In this document: one piece after another, positions 1-7,724 of the stretch
Numbering within the stretch: the first letter of the stretch is position 1
Layout: the number at the start of each line of letters is the position of its first letter
NCBI GenBank assembly: GCA_039934635.1
Contig: JBDTLT010000002.1
Coordinates: 50,591-114,590, forward strand
Length of the DNA stretch: 64,000 bases
Direction of reading: 5' to 3'
DNA from: DATLFA01 sp039934635
GTDB lineage: Bacteria; Actinomycetota; Acidimicrobiia; Acidimicrobiales; WLNW01
Notes under the pieces: generated by a model
Seen by the model: the letters and a program-made list of their open reading frames with translations, nothing else
Databases searched by the model: none
What the model was told of the DNA's origin: nothing
Program-made: the position numbers and the translations under genes

Positions 1-110
1 TTCGAGACGTGGTCGGCCACGATCAACGGCGGCGGGGGCGGCGGCGGTAGATCAGGCGGCGGAGGGGGCGGGGGTGGTGGCGGGGGTGGTGGCGGAGCGA
101 TCGAGGTCAT
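1..110 (-). CDS. ABC transporter ATP-binding protein with poly-proline N-terminus (partial)
   Basis: Only the first 36 codons are inside the window; the gene continues past the left edge. Its ATG at 110-108 overlaps the TGA of the permease at 107-109 (ATGA), so the two are translationally coupled. The N-terminus reads MTSIA, then 14 prolines, Asp-Leu, 7 more prolines, and then LIVADHVS, which fits the first beta strand of an ABC ATPase nucleotide-binding domain (the usual 'I.v..vsk.yG' start). I infer a second ATPase of the same ABC-2 export operon, presumably followed by another permease. The proline tract is read directly from the bases and is unusual for this family. The ATPase assignment rests on eight residues plus operon context. 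Confidence 0.6.
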   Translation of the reverse strand, partial: MTSIAPPPPPPPPPPPPPPDLPPPPPPPLIVADHVS

Positions 111-997
111 TTGGTCACCGCGATCCGGCGATAACGCCACCACACGAACGTGGCGAAGACGAATGTCCATGCCACGTTGGCGCCGATGGTCACCGCCGCA
201 GGGAGGTCGTTGAGCCGCTCGAGCTTGGGGTCGTTGTCGGTGGTGGCCTCGCCGAAGATGCGGGCGACCGACAGGAACGGTAGACGGAAGAAATCGAACA
301 GCTCGTAGTAGATCGAGTGGTCGAGGCCGAACACCACGTTTTGGACCAAGATCAGCGAACCGAAGAGCGTGAGAATGATCACCGCCGAGGCCGCGGCCTT
401 GCGGGTCGTGGTACTCGAAATCGCCAGTGAGAGTGTGGTGTGCAATCCGCCGATGCAAAGTCCCCCGGCAATGATGCGCCCGAGCGTGGCCAACCACTGC
501 AGCGGTGAGTCAGGGCCTTGCCCGAGGATCGTGTACGACAACAAGAGCAACAGCAACGGCCCGATCGTCACGAGCGACAAGATTGCGAGGACCGCAGCCG
601 CCTTTGACAGCAGGTAGGTGTTGCGATCGAGCGGCGACGCGAGGTACATCCCGAGTAGGCCCGACCGGCGATCGGGACAGAGCAGTTCGGGCGTGACGAA
701 CGCGCTGAAGACGAGGATGGCGGCCGTGACGTACCCGAAGTAGCCGGCGTAGCTCGGCAACACATCGTTGTCGAGGACGAAGCCTTTGAAGAGGGCCACC
801 ATGCCGATGAAAACGACGGCGGGGATATACGCCAACAAGATGGTCAGTACCGGCAGCACCTTCGCACCGTGGCGCCGCTTGATGCCGAGCGCGTGGCGCA
901 TGCTGTGCAGCGCGACGGTGCGCATCGCGCCGAGCACGCCGCCGCGGGGACCGTCGTAGGCCCGATAGCTGCGATCGAGTATTCGGGCGTCGGTCAT
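107..997 (-). CDS. ABC-2 type transporter permease
   Basis: 296-aa integral membrane protein with about six hydrophobic segments, beginning after a roughly 45-residue cytoplasmic N-terminus (VLPVLTILLAYIPAVVF, then a segment near residue 90, and others to a final one near residue 275). Length and topology fit ABC-2 membrane subunits that pair with a CcmA-type ATPase. The start codon overlaps the stop of the upstream ATPase by one base (TGATG at 995-999), and its own stop overlaps the next ATPase start. The three genes are therefore one operon read leftward. Substrate is unknown; such systems export drugs, lipids or polysaccharides. Confidence 0.85.
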   Translation of the reverse strand: MTDARILDRSYRAYDGPRGGVLGAMRTVALHSMRHALGIKRRHGAKVLPVLTILLAYIPAVVFIGMVALFKGFVLDNDVLPSYAGYFGYVTAAILVFSAFVTPELLCPDRRSGLLGMYLASPLDRNTYLLSKAAAVLAILSLVTIGPLLLLLLSYTILGQGPDSPLQWLATLGRIIAGGLCIGGLHTTLSLAISSTTTRKAAASAVIILTLFGSLILVQNVVFGLDHSIYYELFDFFRLPFLSVARIFGEATTDNDPKLERLNDLPAAVTIGANVAWTFVFATFVWWRYRRIAVTK

Positions 998-1935
998 CAG
1001 TGCACCCCGGTGGGGGCGCGGTCGGGATCGAGCAACTCGAGGAATGCATCTTCGAGCGATCGGCGCCGCCGTTCGAGGCGCTTGATGCCCGCGCCGGCAG
1101 TGGCGACCACATCGCGAATCGTGTCGAGTTGCGCATCGTCGACGACCTCGACGATGAGCCGCGTGCCATCACGACTGATCGACAAACCGGCGCGTTCGAG
1201 GCCGCCCATCACGGCGTCGACATCACCCACGACGTCGACGAGATAGGCGTCGCGGTCGGATTGCAGTTCGCTGAGTGGCGCGTTGGCGACCACGACGCCA
1301 CCGCCGATGATCACGACCGCGTCGCATACCCGCTCGACTTCTTCCAGCAAGTGCGAGGACAACAAGACATCGATGTTGAACTCGAGCGCGCACCGGCGGA
1401 TGAGCTCGAGCATCTGGTCACGTTGCATCGGGTCGAGCCCATCGGTGGGCTCGTCGAGCAGCACCAATTGCGGATCATGGGCGATGGCTTGGGCCAACTT
1501 GACGCGTTGCTTCTGCCCCGTCGACATGGTGCCGATCGGCCGGAAGCGCTCCTCGCCGAGGCCGACGGCATAGAGCGCATCGCTGGCGCGGTTGGTGGCA
1601 TCGCGACGAGGCAGGCCGTGGAGCTCGGCGATGTGGCGGACCAGATCGAACGCCTGTACGTCTGCCGGCAACACGTGATGTTCGGGCGAGTAACCGAGGC
1701 GCTCGCGCACGTGCGCTCCCGCGCTCATCGGATCGAGACCGAAGACCTCGAGGGTTCCCTGGTCGGGTCGGTGGAGGCCGAGGATCATGCCGAGCAGTGT
1801 GGTCTTGCCCGCGCCGTTGGCGCCGAGCAGGCCAGTGACCCCGTGCCGCACGACGAACGTCGCCCCATCGAGCGCGGTGGTCGAACCCCACTTCTTGACG
1901 ACACCCTGGCCACTGATGATGGTGTCGGGACTCAT
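997..1935 (-). CDS. ABC transporter ATP-binding protein
   Basis: 312-aa cytoplasmic ATPase that would energise the downstream permease. Walker A is GANGAGKT at residues 38-45. The signature is a variant (STGQKQR in place of LSGGQ), and the Walker B and D-loop read LVLLDEPTDGLD. The roughly 80-residue C-terminal extension after the nucleotide-binding domain is usual for CcmA/DrrA-like ABC-2 ATPases. First gene of the operon. A TACGAT box nine bases upstream of the ATG, with no Shine-Dalgarno sequence, suggests a leaderless message. Family is certain; the exported substrate is not. Confidence 0.93.
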   Translation of the reverse strand: MSPDTIISGQGVVKKWGSTTALDGATFVVRHGVTGLLGANGAGKTTLLGMILGLHRPDQGTLEVFGLDPMSAGAHVRERLGYSPEHHVLPADVQAFDLVRHIAELHGLPRRDATNRASDALYAVGLGEERFRPIGTMSTGQKQRVKLAQAIAHDPQLVLLDEPTDGLDPMQRDQMLELIRRCALEFNIDVLLSSHLLEEVERVCDAVVIIGGGVVVANAPLSELQSDRDAYLVDVVGDVDAVMGGLERAGLSISRDGTRLIVEVVDDAQLDTIRDVVATAGAGIKRLERRRRSLEDAFLELLDPDRAPTGVH

Positions 1936-1944
1936 GCGCTGACG

Positions 1945-1950
1945 ATCGTA
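1945..1950 (-). promoter_or_regulatory. Candidate -10 box (TACGAT), leaderless
   Basis: TACGAT on the minus strand, nine bases before the ATG of the ABC ATPase at 1935. The position matches an actinobacterial TANNNT -10 box for transcription starting at the start codon. No convincing -35 was picked out. Confidence 0.5.
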
Positions 1951-2082
1951 CGGCCCTCGCAGCGTGTCGCGAGGGCAGAGAGGGTGACTCCGCTCGAACG
2001 GTCGCTCGGGCCGGAGGGTTTTCAGGTGGTGGCGAGGACCGGCTGGTGGTCGCGGGGCCGGTCGGCGTCGATGCGTTGTGTA

Positions 2083-2464
2083 CGCCCCAGGCCATCAGGG
2101 CCACGCCGATCTGGTGGCCGGCGAAGACCCAGCCGTACGCGACGGCGGCGCGGTCGCGTGAGCAGACCCGCGGCGGTCGTCTCGTCGATTTGGTGATCGC
2201 GGGCGGCCGAGATGAAATGGGTTTGGATCAACCCGTTGGTCGACAAGCCGCAGATGAAGCTGCCGAACAACAACCAGAACGCGCCGCTCGTGGGCGTGCG
2301 CCGTCATCTGCGTCGTGCCGACTGCACCGAGGGAGATCGTGAGCAGTGCCCGCCACCACCTGGCGCAGGCCGTCGCGGGCCTGGAGGGCCGCCGCGAACG
2401 GACCTATCAGGCCGAAGGCAACGCCGAAGACGACCCAGGCGTAGTGACGGCGGCCGGTTCTCAC
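2083..2464 (-). pseudogene. Decayed MFS transporter remnant
   Basis: Pieces of one major facilitator protein lie in order in different frames of the minus strand. An N-terminal first-helix segment (RRHYAWVVFGVAFGLIG) starts at GTG 2464. A TM6-like piece (LTISLGAVGTTQ) lies near 2305-2345. A TM7-like piece (FGSFICGLSTNGLIQTHF) lies near 2210-2275. A late-helix piece (AYGWVFAGHQIGVALMAWG) lies near 2083-2147. The spacing is far too short for a ~400-aa transporter, so internal deletions as well as frameshifts are required. No intact frame spans the region. The parent resembles the MFS group with the 'CG..TNGLI.THF' motif; substrate unknown. Confidence 0.7.
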
Positions 2465-2512
2465 GGGCCGCGATCCTATGGATTCGTTGACGGGATCGAT
2501 CCGGTTTTCGAA

Positions 2513-2518
2513 TAGCCT
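2513..2518 (+). promoter_or_regulatory. Candidate -10 box (TAGCCT) for ilvD
   Basis: TAGCCT ends seven bases before the ilvD ATG, and no Shine-Dalgarno is present. This is consistent with leaderless transcription. Confidence 0.5.
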
Positions 2519-2525
2519 CCGGCCC

Positions 2526-4211
2526 ATGGGTGAGGCAAACGTCAAGATCCGTTCGAACGATGTGACCGAAGGGTTCCGCAAGGCACCGGCTCGCGCGATG
2601 TTGCGGGCCATCGGCATGACCGACGACGACTGGGACAAGCCCCAGGTCGCCGTGGCGTCGTCGTGGAACGAGGTGACGCCCTGCAATCTCCCACTCGCCC
2701 GGTTGGCCAAGCGCTCCAAAGAGGGCGTGCGGGCGGCCGGAGGGTTCCCGATCGAGTTCACCACTATCGCAGTGAGCGATGGCATTTCGATGGGCCACGA
2801 GGGGATGCGCGGTTCGTTGGTGTCGCGCGAGATCATCGCCGACTCCATCGAGTGCGTGATGCACGCCGAGCGATTCGACGCGATGGTCACCAATGCCGGT
2901 TGTGACAAGTCGCTACCGGGCATGTTGATGGCCGCGGCGCGACTCAATCTGCCCGCGGTGTTCCTCTACGGCGGGTCGATCCTCCCCGGCAATCACAACG
3001 GCCAGGTGCTCGACATCGTGTCGGTGTTCGAAGCAGTCGGCGCGTGTGCCGCCGGTACCATCACCGAAGAGCAGTTGGGTCAGATCGAGCGCAAGGCGTG
3101 CCCGAGCGAAGGCTCGTGTGCCGGCATGTTCACCGCCAACACGATGGCGGCAGTGGCCGAAGCGTTGGGCATGTCGTTGCCCGGCAGCGCGTCGCCGCCC
3201 GCGCCCGATCGTCGCCGAGATGACTTCGCATACGACAGTGGCCGGGCGGTGGTGCACTTGCTCGAGCGCAACATCCGGCCGCGTCAGATCCTGACGAAGG
3301 CCGCGTTCGAAAACGCGATCGCGGTGGTCAACGCACTCGGTGGCTCGACGAATGCAGTACTACATCTCCTCGCGATCGCGCACGAGGCGCAGGTCGATCT
3401 CGATCTCGACGATTTCAACCGCGTCGCGGCGCGTGTGCCCCACATCGCCGACATGAAGCCGGGCGGCAAGTTCCATATGATCGATCTCGATCGCGTGGGT
3501 GGCGTGCCGATGGTGCTCAAGCACCTGCTCGACGCCGGTCTCCTGCACGGTGACTGCATGACGGTCACGGGCAAGACGATGGCCGAAAATCTCGCCGAGA
3601 TCGATCCGCCGGCACCCGACGGCATCGTCGTGTATCCCGTCAGCCAGCCCATCGATGTCGAGGGCGGCCTCAACGTGCTCACGGGCTCACTGGCGCCCAA
3701 GGGTGCAGTGGTCAAGGTGGCGGGCCTCTCGCACGACCAGCGCGTGTTCGAGGGCCCGGCACGTGTGTTCGAAGGCGAAGACAGCGCGATGGACGCCATC
3801 CTGGCGGGGTCGATCGAACCGGGCACGGTCATCGTCATCCGCTACGAAGGCCCCAAGGGGGGGCCCGGCATGCGCGAGATGTTGGCGGTCACCGGCGCGC
3901 TCAAGGGCGTGGGTCGCGGCCACGATTGTGCGCTCATCACCGACGGTCGTTTCAGTGGCGGCACTTGGGGTTTCTGCATCGGCCACGTGGCGCCCGAAGC
4001 GGTCGACGGTGGTCCGATCGCCTTCGTCGCAGACGGCGACCTCATTCGCGTCGACGTGCCCAACCTGCGACTCGATCTCGTCGTCGACGACGCGACGATC
4101 GCGCAACGCAAGGCCGACTGGAAGCTGCCCGAGCCGCGCTATACGTCGGGCTTCCTCGCCAAATATGCCAAGTTGGCGCAGGGCGCCGAAAAGGGTGCGA
4201 TCACCCTGTGA
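2526..4211 (+). CDS. ilvD: Dihydroxy-acid dehydratase
   Basis: 561-aa enzyme of valine/isoleucine (and pantothenate precursor) synthesis that dehydrates 2,3-dihydroxy acids to 2-oxo acids using an Fe-S cluster. Family motifs are present: SDGISMGHEGMRGSL, NAGCDKSLPGMLMA (cluster cysteine) and CPSEGSCAGMFTANTM. The C-terminal half carries GPKGGPGMREML and TDGRFSGGTWGFCIGH. ATG 2526 is chosen because MGEANVKIRSNDVTEG matches the family start and a TAGCCT box sits seven bases upstream; an in-frame ATG at 2478 would add 16 unmatched residues. No other branched-chain genes are adjacent. The 3' end overlaps the convergent nucleotidyltransferase by 11 bases. Confidence 0.96.
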   Translation: MGEANVKIRSNDVTEGFRKAPARAMLRAIGMTDDDWDKPQVAVASSWNEVTPCNLPLARLAKRSKEGVRAAGGFPIEFTTIAVSDGISMGHEGMRGSLVSREIIADSIECVMHAERFDAMVTNAGCDKSLPGMLMAAARLNLPAVFLYGGSILPGNHNGQVLDIVSVFEAVGACAAGTITEEQLGQIERKACPSEGSCAGMFTANTMAAVAEALGMSLPGSASPPAPDRRRDDFAYDSGRAVVHLLERNIRPRQILTKAAFENAIAVVNALGGSTNAVLHLLAIAHEAQVDLDLDDFNRVAARVPHIADMKPGGKFHMIDLDRVGGVPMVLKHLLDAGLLHGDCMTVTGKTMAENLAEIDPPAPDGIVVYPVSQPIDVEGGLNVLTGSLAPKGAVVKVAGLSHDQRVFEGPARVFEGEDSAMDAILAGSIEPGTVIVIRYEGPKGGPGMREMLAVTGALKGVGRGHDCALITDGRFSGGTWGFCIGHVAPEAVDGGPIAFVADGDLIRVDVPNLRLDLVVDDATIAQRKADWKLPEPRYTSGFLAKYAKLAQGAEKGAITL

Positions 4212-4794
4212 TGCCGCGTTCGGCGCCGCCGTCGCGTAACCATTCTTCATAGCGATCAGGGTCGGACCACGCACCGGTGCGGCGGTCGAACGCGCGGGCC
4301 GCGGACGCCATCCATTGGGTGCTGCCGGCGCGAGCTTCGCTCGACGACACGAGGACATGCGCGGCGTCGACGATCAACGAGTGCTCGGGTGGCACCGTGA
4401 ATGGTGGTCGCGGCGCGATCGCGAGCGCCGGTAGCGCGGCGAGCGCGGCGTCACGCGCATCGGGATCGTCGCCGTAGTACGCGGCGTCGTTCACTTGAGC
4501 CCACTTGTCGGCCCCCATCACCAGCACGTCGTAGCCGCACGCGATATCGACCAACAATCGGGCATCGGTGATGTCGACGTCGAGCCAGCGGTGACGAGCG
4601 GCCTCGGCGCGCAGCACCTCGACGCGGTGTTCGAACAATGGCCGATCGATGTGTTCCTTGTTGATCGGGGAGCGCGACAACACGAGCACGATCCGATCCA
4701 GTGACCGTTGCTCTCGGGCCGCGGTGGCGATGGCGATGTGCGCAATGGTCGGGGGGTTGAACGACCCCGGATACACGCCCACGCGCTCGGCCAC
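4201..4794 (-). CDS. NadD-like nucleotidyltransferase (cytidylyltransferase fold)
   Basis: 197-aa protein with the nucleotidyltransferase signature GSFNPPTIAHI at residues 10-20, the position of the (T/H)XGH nucleotide-binding motif. A late VSSSEARAG stands where NadD/NadR-type enzymes have ISST.(I/V)R. It resembles nicotinate/nicotinamide mononucleotide adenylyltransferases but the C-terminal part is divergent, and the canonical nadD neighbours (rsfS, proBA, obg) are absent. I call the fold, not the substrate. Start is GTG 4794, with a TAGCCT box six bases upstream that overlaps the promoter of the divergent reductase. Confidence 0.75.
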   Translation of the reverse strand: MAERVGVYPGSFNPPTIAHIAIATAAREQRSLDRIVLVLSRSPINKEHIDRPLFEHRVEVLRAEAARHRWLDVDITDARLLVDIACGYDVLVMGADKWAQVNDAAYYGDDPDARDAALAALPALAIAPRPPFTVPPEHSLIVDAAHVLVSSSEARAGSTQWMASAARAFDRRTGAWSDPDRYEEWLRDGGAERGITG

Positions 4795-4800
4795 GCGGAC

Positions 4801-4810
4801 AGGCTACGTT
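4801..4810. promoter_or_regulatory. Overlapping divergent -10 boxes
   Basis: The 24 bases between the divergent genes hold two TANNNT boxes that share two bases. TAGCCT on the minus strand (4806-4801) is six bases from GTG 4794. TACGTT on the plus strand (4805-4810) is eight bases from ATG 4819. If both are real, RNA polymerase cannot occupy both at once. Confidence 0.5.
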
Positions 4811-4818
4811 CATCTTCC

Positions 4819-5349
4819 ATGACAGTGGAGAATTCCAGTGCGAGCGCATCTGCGATCGAGTTCTCGTCGCGGGGCAACACTCGCTGGATCGTGGTGCGGG
4901 GTCCGCTCGGTCGCGCCTTCGACCGCTGGCTGGTGCGCCTGACGGGGTTTTCGGTGATCACGTGGCAGTACTCCAAGGCCGGTGGCAACCCCTATCAACC
5001 GACGCTCCTGCTCACGACCATCGGGCGCAAATCGGGTCAATTGCGCCCGCGCGCGCTGCCGTATTACCCCGACGAAGGCGGCCGTATGGTCGTCATCGGC
5101 TCGAATGGTGGCGGTCCTCGCGACCCCGACTGGGTGGGCAACGTGCGGGCCAATTCGGCGGCGTGGGTCTGTGTTCGCCGCAAGCGCCACGCCGTGCGCG
5201 CGCACGTTGCTGCGGGGGCGGAACGCCAACGCATCTTCGATCAGATCACCGCGACACGCGACTCGCTATCGCGCTACCAACAAAGGGCTTCGACGTTCGG
5301 TCGCGAGGTTCCGTTGGTGGTACTGGAACCGATCGAAGAAGTGCGTTAG
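4819..5349 (+). CDS. Ddn-like F420-dependent nitroreductase family protein
   Basis: 176-aa protein of the deazaflavin-dependent nitroreductase family (Ddn, PF04075). The core reads YSKAGGNPYQPTLLLTTIGRKSGQ, followed by a beta-rich split-barrel ending VVIGSNGG..RDPDWVGNVRANS, the usual cofactor-pocket region. Family members reduce quinones or enones with F420H2. ATG 4819 is chosen over upstream in-frame codons because the TACGTT box sits eight bases before it and longer starts would run through the divergent gene. It overlaps the convergent P450 by four bases. Confidence 0.85.
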   Translation: MTVENSSASASAIEFSSRGNTRWIVVRGPLGRAFDRWLVRLTGFSVITWQYSKAGGNPYQPTLLLTTIGRKSGQLRPRALPYYPDEGGRMVVIGSNGGGPRDPDWVGNVRANSAAWVCVRRKRHAVRAHVAAGAERQRIFDQITATRDSLSRYQQRASTFGREVPLVVLEPIEEVR

Positions 5350-6593
5350 CTGACGGGCGCGGGGTTCTTCTTCGCGCCAGGCGTGTACTTGACCGGCAGG
5401 TGCTTGACGCCGCCGATGAAGTTGGAGCGCAACATCGAAGGCTCGGCCGTCATCGTCATGTCGGGGATGCGTTCGAGAATCTCGCGGAAGATCAGTTGCA
5501 GTTCCATACGGGCCAAGTTGGCGCCGAGGCAGAAGTGCGCGCCGCCGCCACCGAACGCGATGTGCTCGTTGGGCGACCGCGTGATGTCGAACGTGAACGG
5601 ATCGTCGAAAACCTCTTCGTCGCGATTGGCCGAGGTGTGCCAGATGACGACCTTGTCGCCCTGTTTGAACTCCTGGCCGCGGAACTCGGTGTCGGCGAGG
5701 GCAGTGCGCCGGAAGTGGTACACCGGAGTGGCCCAGCGCAAGATTTCTTCGATCGCGGTGTCGAGCGACGCGTCGAGATTGTTGCTCAGCTCTTTGTATT
5801 GCTCGGGGTTCTCCATCAGCGCCCACATGCCCCACGCGGTGGTGTTGCGGGTGGTCTCGTTGCCCGCCACCGTGAGCAGCATCATGAACATGTCGAATTC
5901 GATCTCGGAGAGCCGGTCGCCCTCGACCTCGGCGTTGATGAGCTTGGTCACGATGTCGTCACGCGGATCGGTCTTGCGCTTCTTGGCCAACTCGTTGACG
6001 TACATGTAGAGCTCCATCGACGCATTCATGCCGTCGTCGCCCTTCGCGTACTCGGGGTCGTCGACACCGATCATGCGGTTGGACCAGTCGAAGAGGAGCT
6101 TGCGGTCTTCTTGCGGCACGCCCATGATCTCGGCGATCGCCTGCAGCGGCAGCTCGCTCGCGAGGTCTTCGACGAAGTCGCACGAACCGCGCTCGATGAT
6201 GTTGTCGACGATGAGGATGGCGCGGTGCTCGAGGTACTTCTCGAGCAAACCGATCATGCGGGGAGTGAACCCCTTGTTGACCAACAGCCGGTAGCGGGTG
6301 TGCTTGGGCGGGTCCATGTACAGCATCATCAGACCGCGCGGATCGACGCCGCCCTGCTCGCCGAATTCGCCCGGGTCGAGGATGCTCACGCCGCCCGCCT
6401 CGGACGAATAGGTCGCGGTGTCGCGGTTGATGGCGATCAGGTCGCCATGGCGAACGACGTTCCAGAAGCCCTTGCCACCGGGAAGGTCGTGCCACGACAC
6501 GGGGTCCTCGGCCCGCAGCCGCTTGAACATCTCGTGGTGCTGGAGCTTTTGGAAACGGTCGAGATCGAGCAGGTCGATGCCGGGCAGTGCCAT
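5346..6593 (-). CDS. Cytochrome P450 (CYP125/142-like group)
   Basis: 415-aa soluble P450. The I-helix oxygen motif is AGNETTRN, the K-helix carries EEILR, and the haem loop is FGGGGAHFCLG with the thiolate ligand Cys355. The C-terminal SNFIGGVKHLPVKY resembles actinobacterial CYP125/CYP142-type enzymes, which hydroxylate sterol side chains or branched lipids; substrate assignment is inference. ATG 6593 is preceded by GGAGG six bases upstream, while the frame extends further without support. Redox partners are not adjacent. It lies back-to-back with the aldo/keto reductase. Confidence 0.9.
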   Translation of the reverse strand: MALPGIDLLDLDRFQKLQHHEMFKRLRAEDPVSWHDLPGGKGFWNVVRHGDLIAINRDTATYSSEAGGVSILDPGEFGEQGGVDPRGLMMLYMDPPKHTRYRLLVNKGFTPRMIGLLEKYLEHRAILIVDNIIERGSCDFVEDLASELPLQAIAEIMGVPQEDRKLLFDWSNRMIGVDDPEYAKGDDGMNASMELYMYVNELAKKRKTDPRDDIVTKLINAEVEGDRLSEIEFDMFMMLLTVAGNETTRNTTAWGMWALMENPEQYKELSNNLDASLDTAIEEILRWATPVYHFRRTALADTEFRGQEFKQGDKVVIWHTSANRDEEVFDDPFTFDITRSPNEHIAFGGGGAHFCLGANLARMELQLIFREILERIPDMTMTAEPSMLRSNFIGGVKHLPVKYTPGAKKNPAPVS

Positions 6594-6683
6594 GAGAGCC
6601 TCCGGGGGCCGGTCAAACTTCGAGTCTAGGGCCCGGGTGCCCCACGGCACACCCGCGTGGGTTGGGTGCGCCATAGTTGGCGC

Positions 6684-7724
6684 ATGGAATTTCGCACGCT
6701 GGGGCGCTCGGGCGTGCAGGTCGGTGCCCTGGGGCTCGGCACGATGATGTTCGGGCGGGGCGGCAACCGCGACGCCGACGAGTGCGTGCGCATGGTGCAC
6801 CGGTCGATCGACGCCGGTGTCAATCTGTTCGACACCGCCGACGGCTATGGGCTCGGCGACAGCGAAGCGATACTGGGCCGAGCGGTCGCCGATCGGCGGG
6901 ACCAGGCCATCGTGGCGACGAAGTGCTTCTTCCCTCACGGGCGGGACCCCAACCGCCGCGGGGGCTCGCGGCGTTGGATCGTGCAGGCGTGCGACGAATC
7001 GCTGCGCCGGTTCGGCCTCGATCACATCGATCTCTATCAACTGCACCGTCTCGATCCGGCCACCGATCGAGAAGAGTCACTCGGCGCGCTCACCGACCTC
7101 GTGCGCGCCGGCAAGGTGCGCATGGTGGGTACGTCAGCGGCGAGCGCTCCCGAGATCGTCGAGTTGATGTGGGCGGCCGAGCGCGCCGGCACGGTGCGCC
7201 CGGTGAGCGAACAGCCGATGTACTCGATCTTCACGCGCAGGATCGAGCGCGCCGTGTTGCCGGCGTGCCAGCGCTACGGCGTCGGGACCATCGTCTATGG
7301 CCCGCTCAACGGTGGCTGGCTGACCGGCAAGTACACGCGCGATGCACCACCAGACGCGGGGACGCGTGCGGCCCGCGAATTCGTCACGAAGCAGTGGTGG
7401 GACTACGAGCGCGCCGAGATCCAACGCAAGTTCGATCTCGTCGACGAGTTGCACTCGCTGGCACAGCAAGCGGGCATCACGTTGCCGCACCTTGCGCTGG
7501 CGTTCACACTCGCGCACCCTGGCGTGTCAGCCGCGATCATCGGGCCTCGCACCACCGCGCAACTCGATGACCTACTCGCCGGTGCCGAGGTGCGACTCGA
7601 CGCGGACGTCCTCGATCGCATCGACGCGCTCGTCGCGCCCGGGACCGATGTCGATCCCGCCAACGAAGTGTCCGTCGACGGCGCGCTGGCCGCTAGCCAA
7701 CGGCGGCGGCCGCCGACTCGATGA
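6684..7724 (+). CDS. Aldo/keto reductase
   Basis: 346-aa NADPH-dependent oxidoreductase of the AKR superfamily (TIM barrel). The N-terminus FRTLGRSGVQVGALGLGTM is typical. The catalytic tetrad is visible: Asp and Tyr in NLFDTADGYG, Lys in IVATK, and His in LYQLHRLD. Late FTLAHPGVSAAIIGPRT corresponds to the cofactor-binding loop. ATG 6684 matches the conserved start. Its last 32 bases overlap the convergent amidohydrolase. Substrate is unknown; close relatives act on sugars or aldehydes. Confidence 0.92.
   Translation: MEFRTLGRSGVQVGALGLGTMMFGRGGNRDADECVRMVHRSIDAGVNLFDTADGYGLGDSEAILGRAVADRRDQAIVATKCFFPHGRDPNRRGGSRRWIVQACDESLRRFGLDHIDLYQLHRLDPATDREESLGALTDLVRAGKVRMVGTSAASAPEIVELMWAAERAGTVRPVSEQPMYSIFTRRIERAVLPACQRYGVGTIVYGPLNGGWLTGKYTRDAPPDAGTRAAREFVTKQWWDYERAEIQRKFDLVDELHSLAQQAGITLPHLALAFTLAHPGVSAAIIGPRTTAQLDDLLAGAEVRLDADVLDRIDALVAPGTDVDPANEVSVDGALAASQRRRPPTR

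Noticed and set aside
4962..6629. 555-aa plus-strand open frame
   Set aside because: Lies antisense to the well-supported P450 and shifts off the Ddn-like gene; composition is that of a high-GC shadow frame with no family motif.
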